From positions 27,473 to 91,472 of the forward strand of contig NZ_LLXX01000120.1 of NCBI RefSeq assembly GCF_001440405.1: 64,000 bases of DNA, given 5' to 3'. Position numbers and translations under genes: made by a program. Of this stretch, positions 36,744-43,242 are shown in pieces. The first letter of the stretch is position 1, and the number at the start of each line of letters is the position of its first letter. This DNA comes from Bradyrhizobium valentinum. GTDB taxonomy: Bacteria; Pseudomonadota; Alphaproteobacteria; Rhizobiales; Xanthobacteraceae. The notes under the pieces were generated by a model that had not been told where the DNA came from, searched no databases, and saw only the letters and a program-made list of their open reading frames with translations.

Positions 36744-36932
36744 CTCTGCTTCTACTTTCACAACTTCATGCGGATTCAAAAGACATTGGCCGTAATCCCT
36801 GCAATAGCTGCAGGAATTGCCGATAAAGTATTACATGAGGTTGGTTGCGCCGCGCTGATGAATGCAAACCAAGCGCCTGCTCTTCGTGGACCTTACAAGA
36901 AGCGGGTTACCGAAATCGAAATTTCAAACTGA
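36744..36932 (+). pseudogene. Transposase C-terminal remnant
   Basis: The forward frame ends CFYFHNFMRIQKTLAVIPAI, then AAGIADKV, then RGPYKKRVTEIEISN. This closely resembles the end of transposases that carry an NF-x-R-x-HKTL-x-V-TPA-MAAG-x-ADH block. No N-terminal or catalytic part lies upstream; the sequence there belongs to the decayed HTH gene on the other strand. This is an insertion-sequence scar. Confidence 0.6.
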
Positions 36933-37269
36933 GGCATTACCCAATTTTGAGATTTGGAAAAGTGCAAGACTGCCCTGATAAGCCCCGTGATTCTGAGGAC
37001 TGAAGATCGGGTACCTTCGCCTGGAGCGTGGCTACGCTGATGCATATCCACTCTACGCGCTTGTGTGTTTCAAGTAGCAGCCTACCGCTCAAAACGAATT
37101 CGCCAGCACGTAGCCCGCAGCGATATGCGGGATCAGCAGAACAAGTCCCCTGCATGTTGCTACGCTCATCCGGGCCACGCTTGCTGCTTCCGGCGCAACG
37201 CGGACATTTGGCGGCCGGCGATGTGCGCAACAGGCGACATCGCGAGATTGGCCGCCGACTGAGGCGGCC
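36933..37269. other. Gene-free stretch with a DUF3072 3'-end remnant
   Basis: No intact gene. At 37079-37125 the reverse strand ends VLANSF-stop, and a 30-nt block there (CCTACCGCTCAAAACGAATT, then CGCCAGC) nearly matches 38979-39003, the 3' end of the intact DUF3072 gene. The copies bracket the esterase operon. Confidence 0.45.
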
Positions 37270-38472
37270 TTACTCCTCTGGGAGCGAATGCTCGAGGAAA
37301 AAACGAAGCATTTCCCTTGTTGCGTCCGGTCCTCGCGGATCAGTGTAGGAGCCCGCAGGGCTCCCTCCGGACCATGCGTGTCCGGCTCCGTGGATATTCC
37401 AGTGCTCCAACATTCCGCGTCCACTCGCGTCGCTCAGGATCGTTCGGGTATAGGCATGCCCTCCGGGTACTTGCCCGCGATGCACCTTCTTTTGTGTGCT
37501 CATCGTTCCCAAAGACTGCTCAAGAATTTGATCGCCGTTGTTTGGATGAACGGTAGTGTCGCGATCGCCGTGAAAAACAATAGTCGGTGGCCGGTCACCT
37601 GAAATTACCCTGTGATCGGACCCGCCTTGTCGCATCGCGACAAGCGCAGAGGGAAGGTCGGTGGCAACTCCGCACGCGAGGCCAGAATGTATACCGATTG
37701 CCGCGTACAGATCGTTGTATGTTGCTCCCATGATGGCCGCGGCGGCCGCTCCGGCGGACAGCCCACCCACGTAGACGCGCTTTCGATCAACCAAATAGTC
37801 ATCCATGATTTGGCGAGTGATGCCTGCGATAAGCGAGGGTTCACCTCTGCCTCGCTGCTGATCGGCTGTGCGAAACCAGTTCCAGCATTTCGCCTGGTTT
37901 GCCTGGCTGGGCTGAGCAGGATAGACCACGAAGCAATTTTGTTCCTCAGCGATAAAGTTCATCCTCGTGCCGGCGGCGAAATCATCCGGCGATTGGGTAC
38001 AGCCGTGAAGCATGACGACCAAGGGAAGTGGCTGCTCCCGATAACGGCTCGGGATGAAGAGCCTGTAGGCGCGGCTTCCTGCGGGACTGCTGTACGTCCT
38101 TTCCATGAACCGCGCGCCTTCCGGCACGATGTCCGGTGTGGACAGCGGGGCGCGCTTCATCACACCTCGCAGTCCAATCCCAGAGCGCCCCTCTTTGCGG
38201 TCCAGCAACGCCCTGGACATGCGCGGTTGTGCGGAGGTGGCTGGCTTTAATTGCGGATGACTATCCGTCTCCTCAATATCATTGGCCTTCGCATCAATGA
38301 TGAGCGATTCGCGTCCTGTAAGACCGATGCGACCGTCGGTACGCGATGGGGTGTCTGGCGCACTCTCGCCGCGAAGCATGCGCTGAAGAAGCGCGGTGGC
38401 CTCAACGAGTTGGCCCGCGCGCGTGAGGCGTGTCGCCTCCCGAATTATGTGCTGGTTCAGCATAGCCTTCAC
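37270..38472 (-). CDS. PHB-depolymerase-family esterase
   Basis: 400 residues. The first 115 are a helical, polar extension with no signal peptide. The catalytic domain is the short-chain polyhydroxyalkanoate depolymerase/LpqC type: oxyanion PLVVMLHGCTQSPDDFA, nucleophile Ser239 in GGLSAGAA, acid Asp305 in HGDRDTTV, and His365 in GAGHAWSGG. CWNWF and GRGEP match the family. Being cytosolic, it may act on stored PHB granules or another ester. It overlaps the upstream ribbon-helix-helix gene (ATG at 38470-38472 within the previous stop). Confidence 0.88.
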   Translation of the reverse strand: MKAMLNQHIIREATRLTRAGQLVEATALLQRMLRGESAPDTPSRTDGRIGLTGRESLIIDAKANDIEETDSHPQLKPATSAQPRMSRALLDRKEGRSGIGLRGVMKRAPLSTPDIVPEGARFMERTYSSPAGSRAYRLFIPSRYREQPLPLVVMLHGCTQSPDDFAAGTRMNFIAEEQNCFVVYPAQPSQANQAKCWNWFRTADQQRGRGEPSLIAGITRQIMDDYLVDRKRVYVGGLSAGAAAAAIMGATYNDLYAAIGIHSGLACGVATDLPSALVAMRQGGSDHRVISGDRPPTIVFHGDRDTTVHPNNGDQILEQSLGTMSTQKKVHRGQVPGGHAYTRTILSDASGRGMLEHWNIHGAGHAWSGGSPAGSYTDPRGPDATREMLRFFLEHSLPEE

Positions 38473-38888
38473 CGCGTCCTGTCGGCGAGGGCGGCCTTGA
38501 CCGCGGGACTGGCGTGCAATGCGCCCAGCACGGAAACTGAGGCAATGGTGGCGCGAGCAAGCTCAGGCGTGACGTCTTGGGCGATGCTTGCAAGGCCCAG
38601 AACATTGATGTGCAGCATCTCACCCGCGCGCTGCACCGCTTCGAGATCCTCGCGGCTGTAGTTACGCAGACCGAGGTCCAGACTTTTTCGGGCCGTTGAC
38701 TGCTTTACGACGTCGGCGTGACGTTCGAGCTGGTTCCGGATCGCTGTTCGGATGAAGTCGGTACGGTTCGAGTAGAACCCTTCCTGAACCATTAGATCGA
38801 CGTGACCAAGGTCGACATAACCAAGATTGACCGTGATTTTTTCTGTTTCGGGCGGCTTGGGTCGAAGTTCCCGGACATTAGTTTCCAT
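38469..38888 (-). CDS. Ribbon-helix-helix (CopG-type) regulator
   Basis: 139 residues from the ATG at 38888. The N-terminal ribbon-helix-helix is clear: KITVNLGYVDLGHVDLMVQE, GFYSNRTDFIRTAIRNQLER. The C-terminal half (SREDLEAVQRAGEMLHINVL) is helical and may bind a ligand or partner. The longer frame from 38936 would run through the palindrome at 38896-38931, so the shorter start is preferred. It is translationally coupled to the esterase and probably represses its own promoter. Confidence 0.85.
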   Translation of the reverse strand: METNVRELRPKPPETEKITVNLGYVDLGHVDLMVQEGFYSNRTDFIRTAIRNQLERHADVVKQSTARKSLDLGLRNYSREDLEAVQRAGEMLHINVLGLASIAQDVTPELARATIASVSVLGALHASPAVKAALADRTR

Positions 38889-38895
38889 ATTGCAC

Positions 38896-38931
38896 CATCC
38901 ATATACCATCTGGATGGATGGTATATGGATG
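38896..38931. promoter_or_regulatory. Perfect 15-bp inverted repeat, probable operator
   Basis: CATCCATATACCATC (38896-38910), a 6-nt spacer, then its exact complement GATGGTATATGGATG (38917-38931). It ends 8 nt before the ribbon-helix-helix start, so it covers the promoter or leader of the operon. It is the expected autoregulatory operator. Confidence 0.8.
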
Positions 38932-38985
38932 TCCAAAATATCGTTTCAAGGGCTGGCTTATCTTGTTGAAGCAACAGCCGACCGT

Positions 38986-39165
38986 TCAAAACGAATTCGC
39001 CAGCTCGATCTCGGCCTTCAACACCGCAATCCGCCGCTCGGCTTCCCTGGCCGTCAAATCCTTCTCGAACAGTTTGGGCTGGTAGGCCTCGGCGCTGAGC
39101 GTGCGGAGCGTTGCCAGTTGGCGGGGTGTCATCGGGGCGTCCACTTGGTCGGGTAAGCGGGACAT
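38986..39165 (-). CDS. DUF3072-type small protein
   Basis: 59 residues: MSRLPDQVDAPMTPRQLATL, then RTLSAEAYQPKLFEKDLTAR and EAERRIAVLKAEIELANSF. The PMT-x-x-Q-x-x-x-LRTLS-x-EA and DLT-x-x-EA-x-RRI pattern is that of DUF3072 domain proteins, whose function is unknown. It lies upstream of the ribbon-helix-helix gene on the same strand and is divergent from the LexA-box cluster. A truncated copy of its 3' end is at 37079-37125. Confidence 0.72.
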   Translation of the reverse strand: MSRLPDQVDAPMTPRQLATLRTLSAEAYQPKLFEKDLTAREAERRIAVLKAEIELANSF

Positions 39166-39217
39166 CGGGCAGCTCCAAAGAATCTTTGCTCGGGAGCCGA
39201 CTCTTAACTTGAAATTT

Positions 39218-39232
39218 GTTCTTTATTTGTTC
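39218..39232 (+). promoter_or_regulatory. LexA-type SOS box (GTTC-N7-GTTC)
   Basis: GTTC at 39218-39221 and 39229-39232 with 7 nt between (TTTATTT). It lies 31 nt before the ATG at 39264 and 52 nt from the divergent DUF3072 start. The same spacing as the box at 19944-19958 makes a chance match less likely. Confidence 0.7.
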
Positions 39233-39263
39233 TTATAAGGTTCAACCGCAGCCGAGGTGGCCC

Positions 39264-39674
39264 ATGGACAACAAATTGAATGAAATTCGTAGAAAAATCA
39301 GGCTCTTGCGGGCGGAGATGCTGAGTGCGGAGGATAATATCCGCAAACAGGTCAACCGGGATGAGGACTGCTCGGCAGCCGCTGTTCACCTGATGTCCAT
39401 GCGGATCACCATGGTCAGTCTCATCGGCGAGCGGAACCGGCTCGGCGGCGAAGAACGGCTGCTCAACGTCGATGAGCGGTTGAAGCTGGACGTTCGCGCG
39501 GTCAGCAGGAAGCCTTCGAACGGGGCGCCAGAGCGTTTTTCAGCGAAAGCCAGCCCCGGACTTGATCCGGGGTGGGGACCGGTTCGCGTCAAGGAAACGC
39601 GTCAAATCAAGAATCCAGAGCCCCGTTCCGATTTTATCGGAACGGAAAAGGCTCGAGACCGCCGTGAGCGATGA
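39264..39674 (+). CDS. Small helical protein behind a LexA box, repeat-derived C-terminus
   Basis: 136 residues from the ATG at 39264 with GAGGTGG just upstream. The first about 90 residues are helical (MDNKLNEIRRKIRLLRAEML; then SIREA-like coiled sequence with HLMSMRITMVSLIGERNRLG). The last about 45 residues (starting near RFSAKASPGLDPGWGPV) are translated from a dispersed intergenic repeat (39553-39650), so the original stop was probably lost. No known domain. It overlaps the next start by 11 nt. Confidence 0.6.
   Translation: MDNKLNEIRRKIRLLRAEMLSAEDNIRKQVNRDEDCSAAAVHLMSMRITMVSLIGERNRLGGEERLLNVDERLKLDVRAVSRKPSNGAPERFSAKASPGLDPGWGPVRVKETRQIKNPEPRSDFIGTEKARDRRER
39553..39660. repeat. Dispersed repeat inside a gene's 3' end
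   Basis: The 21 nt at 39554-39574 are the same as in the repeat at 14311-14419, followed by related GCGTCAA sequence and a CGTTCCGATTTTATCGGAACG hairpin near 39625-39645. Elsewhere the repeat is intergenic; here it is read through by the gene at 39264. Confidence 0.6.
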
Positions 39675-39876
39675 CCCGGTTCAAGCACTGCGCCAACGGA
39701 TTGCCGAACTGGACAAGCTCATGCGTCAGCTCGATCACTCCGGACTGGACAATGCGCGGGCGCAGCTCTTGCTCGCGCGCATGCGAGCGGAGCTGAAAGA
39801 CTTCATCGACAGGGGCCAGTTATGTCCGGACCGATCAGATGGTACGACCACAGCGCGGACAACCCGCCGTGGATAA
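39664..39876 (+). CDS. Small helical protein in the LexA-box cluster
   Basis: 70 residues from a GTG at 39664 that overlaps the previous gene: VSDDPVQALRQRIAELDKLM, then RQLDHSGLDNARAQLLLARM and RAELKDFIDRGQ. The core is a long helical hairpin. The last 15 residues are polar. There is no closer ATG with a binding site, but this start is uncertain. Function unknown; the position suggests the same SOS-linked transcript. Confidence 0.5.
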   Translation: MSDDPVQALRQRIAELDKLMRQLDHSGLDNARAQLLLARMRAELKDFIDRGQLCPDRSDGTTTARTTRRG

Positions 39877-40049
39877 AAGCCCTGGCGGAGGTGCGGATCA
39901 GGGCGACGCGGGAGGGCTGGTGCCACGCCCACGTCCAGGCGATCATTGTTGCGATCGATCAGTATGCCGAGGCGGCGCTGGGTAACCGGAGTTACTTTCT
40001 CAACAAGCCGTATGGAGTTGGGGGAGGCAAGAGCGAGAACGTCCCGTGA
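39822..40049 (+). CDS. Small protein in the LexA-box cluster
   Basis: 75 residues from the ATG at 39822, overlapping the previous gene by 55 nt in another frame. The sequence MSGPIRWYDHSADNPPWIKA, then REGWCHAHVQAIIVAIDQYA and NRSYFLNKPYGVGGG, looks like a compact folded protein with a Trp/His-rich start. No family recognised. It is the last gene of the cluster. Confidence 0.55.
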   Translation: MSGPIRWYDHSADNPPWIKALAEVRIRATREGWCHAHVQAIIVAIDQYAEAALGNRSYFLNKPYGVGGGKSENVP

Positions 40050-40190
40050 TTGGCAGGGGTTTGTTGAATTGCAGAGGAGCCGGGCTGATTGCCGCCAACG
40101 GGTCCGTCGCGTGAAAATTTTTCAGTGATTTAGGCCGCATTCAAAATACGTTCGATACGCCGACCATTCGATATCGCAGGTTGAAGTAGG

Positions 40191-40206
40191 GTAACATATG
40201 TGTTAC
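40191..40206. promoter_or_regulatory. Inverted repeat at the toxin-antitoxin promoter
   Basis: GTAACA (40191-40196) and TGTTAC (40201-40206) around TATG; the flanks extend the match to 8 of 9. It overlaps an in-frame ATG at 40198, which argues for the later start at 40216 and for use as an operator. Confidence 0.5.
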
Positions 40207-40215
40207 TCTACTCCC

Positions 40216-40545
40216 ATGGTTGACATCCGCTACTACGTCGATGTTAGCGGCGTAGCGCCGTTTGCCGAATGGTTTGCGGAGTTAGAGCAGATGGCAAGCG
40301 CCAAGATTACGCGTGCCATTGCCCGCATGGAGCAAGGCAATTTCTCCAACGCCAAGGGCGTTGGAGAGGGCGTGCTGGAATACAAGATCGATTTTGGCCC
40401 GGGCTATCGCGTGTACTTCGGGCGAGACGGCGACACGATCGTCATCTTGCTCACGGGAGGTACGAAGAAGCGGCAGCAACGGGATATCGATGCGGCAAAG
40501 GCGTACTGGCGGGACTACAAGCTGAGCAAGCGCGGCCGGCGTTGA
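40216..40545 (+). CDS. RelE/HigB-like toxin
   Basis: 109 residues from the ATG at 40216 (40198 is also possible). The sequence has the phage Gp49/RelE-like toxin pattern: FAEWFAELEQMASAKITRAIARM, with GVLEYKIDFGPGYRVYFGRDGD and ILLTGGTKKRQQRDIDAAK, read in parts. Such toxins cleave mRNA at the ribosome; the basic KKRQQRD stretch fits. It stands before its antitoxin, the HigBA order, 17 nt apart. Confidence 0.85.
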   Translation: MVDIRYYVDVSGVAPFAEWFAELEQMASAKITRAIARMEQGNFSNAKGVGEGVLEYKIDFGPGYRVYFGRDGDTIVILLTGGTKKRQQRDIDAAKAYWRDYKLSKRGRR

Positions 40546-40562
40546 GGAGAGTGGAGAGACAG

Positions 40563-40871
40563 ATGGCGAAGACAGGAAGCTTCAAGGAACTGGTGCAGAC
40601 GCGCGTCAAGAACGACAAAAAGTTTGCCGAAGCGCTTCTTCGCGAAGGCATCGATGCGATGCTGAGCGGGGATGTCGAAACCGGCAAGACGATCCTGCGT
40701 GACTATATCAAGGCAACCGTCGGATTTGAAAAACTTGGCGAAGCGACCGGGACCCAGCCCAAGAGTCTTATCCGGATGTTCGGTCCGCGCGGTAATCCCC
40801 AGGCCAAGAACCTCTTTAACGTTCTCGGTTATCTTCAGAAGCACGCGGGTTTGGAACTTCACGTCGCATAG
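40563..40871 (+). CDS. Antitoxin of the RelE-like toxin
   Basis: 102 residues, starting at the ATG at 40563. The C-terminal half carries a Cro-like helix-turn-helix (VGFEKLGEATGTQPKSLIRM, then FGPRGNPQAKNLFNVLGYL), as in antidotes of HigA/PHD-like type that also repress their own promoter. The N-terminal part (FKELVQTRVKNDKKFAEALL) is helical. It follows the toxin by 17 nt. The inverted repeat at 40191-40206 is the likely operator. Confidence 0.82.
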   Translation: MAKTGSFKELVQTRVKNDKKFAEALLREGIDAMLSGDVETGKTILRDYIKATVGFEKLGEATGTQPKSLIRMFGPRGNPQAKNLFNVLGYLQKHAGLELHVA

Positions 40872-40998
40872 GGGACGCGGCGTCACCGACAACAGAAGCC
40901 CGCATGAGCGCAGCGATTTGAGAGGTAAGACCCCGGATGTCGCTTCCGCCTACGCTCTTCGAGCTACAGCGGACAAGCTGCTCATCCGGGCGACCAAG

Positions 40999-42936
40999 CT
41001 AATTCGCCTTCGCCCCAGCCGGCCCATCCGCCGCCGCCGGCCTCGGTCCGCCACCCGTAAACCGCTCGATCACCGAGCGCACTGCGTCCCGCGTCTTGCG
41101 GTCTTTCACGGCGTCCAGCAGCGGGGCTGCGCCAGGCGAGCGGCGGATCAGGCTTTCGGGATCGGGAAATACCAGCGGATCGTCCCACGGGCCCTGCACC
41201 ACGAAGGGCAGCTCAAAGCCCTTGTCGCCGCCGGCGGCGGCCGAGGTCAGGCTGGCGACGCCCTTGAGATCGTATTCGCGGCTTGGCACCGAGGCGGTGC
41301 CGGTCAAGGTCAGGCGCGTCGTCGGTCCGTCGACGCGGATATCCTCGACAGTGGCGATGCCGTCGTTGAACCGCACCGAAACCGAGAGATTGTCGTAAGG
41401 CGTCGAACCGCTGCGGAAGTTGCCGCCGCCGGACAACGGCCGCCGCTCCAGCCGCTTCAGGAGCTGCTCGACATTGAAGCCTGCGATCGCGCCGTCATGA
41501 CCGGTCATCGTCGCTGTGCCGTCGAGCGAGGAGGCGAGCCCGAACGGGCTCGCGCCCGACGCCACCAGCGAGAGGCCGAGATTGCCGCGGCCGGACAGTT
41601 TGGTGATGCCGAACAATTCATTGGCGCAGGCCTGCAGATCGACGTCGGTGAACTGCAACTGCGCCTTGACGTCGGCCACCGTATCCGAGCGCGCGATCCC
41701 GAACGAGCCCTTGGCAATGCCGCCATACATCTGCGCTTCGCCGACCGAGAGCGCCAGCGCGCCGCCGCGCAGGTTGGCGCCCAGGGCGGTGCGGCCGAGC
41801 TTGGTCCCGCCGACCGTCACCCGCGCCGCCGACAGGCGCATGTCGAGGTCGGTGGCGGAAAGCGACGTCAGGTCGAACAATTGCCGATTCCAGTCGCGCG
41901 CGCCGCTCGCCAGCAGGCGGAAGGTCGAGATGTAGGGCGTGAAATCCAGCGCGCCGGCCGCCAGCGTTGCCTGCAGTGTCTGGCGGCCGTTATTGGCAAC
42001 CGTCATCACGCCTTCGGCAACATTGCCGTCGAGCTCGACATTCACGTTCGTCAGCGCGACCGAGGCGCCGACGACATTGGCGCGGGCTTTCAGCGCGAAA
42101 CGGCCGAAGCCGCCGCTGCCGGGCACCGGCTGCCCCATCCAGCGCAGCGCGTTGCGCAGCGACAGGCTGTCGGCGGTGACGGTGCCTTCCATCATCAGGC
42201 TGGTGCGGTTGGCGACCGCGCCGTCGAAGGCGAGTTTCAAGGGCGCGCTGACCAGCCGCGCCTTCAGGCCCGAGCGGTCGCCAGACAGCATCGCAACGAA
42301 GTCGCTGGCCGAGATCGAGCCGTCGACGCGCTCGCCGCGCCAGTCGAATTGTCCGGTCGCCGCGAACGAGCGCGAGATCGACGGCCAGGCCAGCGACAGA
42401 TCTATGTCGCTCAGCTGCTCTTTGACGTTGTTGGTGGCGTCCTCATATTTGATCACGCCGTCCTGAATTCGGATTTCGGAGAACGAGACCTGGTTCTCGG
42501 CGCCGGGCTTCATCGTGCGCGCGATCCGTTCGATGAACGGCGTCCAGTTGCTCTCGCCACCTGCTTCCCTGACGACGCGGATATGCGGCCGCAGCATCAT
42601 GACATCTGCGATTTCAAAACGGCGCAGCAACAGCGGCAGCAGGCGCAGGTTCGCGGTCAGCACATCGACCTGCAGCGCGGGGTCGGCGGTGCCGCCGCCC
42701 TTCAGCCCGACATTGTGAAAGGAAACATAGCTCCCCGGAAACACCGAAACGTCGATCGCGCCGGTGACGACCAGATCGAGCCCGGTGACCGCGCGGATCT
42801 GCGCTTCGACCGCCTGCCGCAGCGCGTCGCGGTTGAGGAACCAGGAGGTTCCGATCAGGGCGAGCACGGCCACGCCAAACAGCGCCGCAATCGGCATCCC
42901 GAGGCGCTTCATTCCTTGGGCCATCGTCAATGACAT
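40999..42936 (-). CDS. AsmA-family outer-envelope protein
   Basis: 645 residues. One N-terminal membrane helix (GMPIAALFGVAVLALIGTSWF) anchors a long periplasmic beta-rich region. The AsmA pattern is present: FLNRDALRQAVEAQIRAVTG, and the C-terminal GRGNLGLSLVASGASPFGLAS with LDGTATMTGHDGAIAGFNV. AsmA-like proteins belong to the bridge-type lipid transfer family linked to outer-membrane lipid balance. It ends in a Gly/Pro/Ala tail. A large antisense frame covers the same DNA and is rejected. Confidence 0.9.
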   Translation of the reverse strand: MSLTMAQGMKRLGMPIAALFGVAVLALIGTSWFLNRDALRQAVEAQIRAVTGLDLVVTGAIDVSVFPGSYVSFHNVGLKGGGTADPALQVDVLTANLRLLPLLLRRFEIADVMMLRPHIRVVREAGGESNWTPFIERIARTMKPGAENQVSFSEIRIQDGVIKYEDATNNVKEQLSDIDLSLAWPSISRSFAATGQFDWRGERVDGSISASDFVAMLSGDRSGLKARLVSAPLKLAFDGAVANRTSLMMEGTVTADSLSLRNALRWMGQPVPGSGGFGRFALKARANVVGASVALTNVNVELDGNVAEGVMTVANNGRQTLQATLAAGALDFTPYISTFRLLASGARDWNRQLFDLTSLSATDLDMRLSAARVTVGGTKLGRTALGANLRGGALALSVGEAQMYGGIAKGSFGIARSDTVADVKAQLQFTDVDLQACANELFGITKLSGRGNLGLSLVASGASPFGLASSLDGTATMTGHDGAIAGFNVEQLLKRLERRPLSGGGNFRSGSTPYDNLSVSVRFNDGIATVEDIRVDGPTTRLTLTGTASVPSREYDLKGVASLTSAAAGGDKGFELPFVVQGPWDDPLVFPDPESLIRRSPGAAPLLDAVKDRKTRDAVRSVIERFTGGGPRPAAADGPAGAKAN

Positions 42937-43242
42937 ATCCGGATCTGGCTAAACCGAGCTCGGGTTGCTGCTTAAAGGGCGCTGATCAGGGCAGGCGGCG
43001 CATCGGTAAGCCCCTGCCAACCCACGCAACTTGAAGCGTTTTCTTGACGCTTTCAAGGCCGACAACGCCGGTTCTTAGGTGGAGATCACAGGCCTTTACA
43101 GCCCGCTCCGCCCAAAGCCCGTACGATTCCGGATGCGACCAGAGGTCCCTGGATGCCCGGCTTTGGAATTCCATGACAGCCATGGGCCGACTTGCTAGTA
43201 TTTCCTTATTGCACATTGTGAATGTTTATTGGGGGTCATTAA
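42937..43242. other. Intergenic region between divergent AsmA and CHAT genes
   Basis: 306 nt with no supported gene. CTTGAAGCG (43030-43038) and CGCTTTCAAG (43048-43057) form a bulged hairpin. The last 50 nt before the CHAT gene are AT-rich (TTTCCTTATTGCACATTGTG), as expected of a promoter; no defined box is claimed. Confidence 0.4.

Noticed and set aside
40672..42933. 753-residue forward frame opposite AsmA
   Set aside because: Arg/His/Gln-rich shadow of a high-GC gene; AsmA on the other strand has a membrane anchor and family motifs.
43030..43057. Bulged hairpin upstream of the CHAT gene as a terminator
   Set aside because: No gene ends there on either strand and no T-run follows; kept only as a note in the intergenic entry.
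42986..43216. 76-residue reverse frame upstream of the CHAT gene
   Set aside because: No binding site and no recognisable features; it would cover the likely promoter region.
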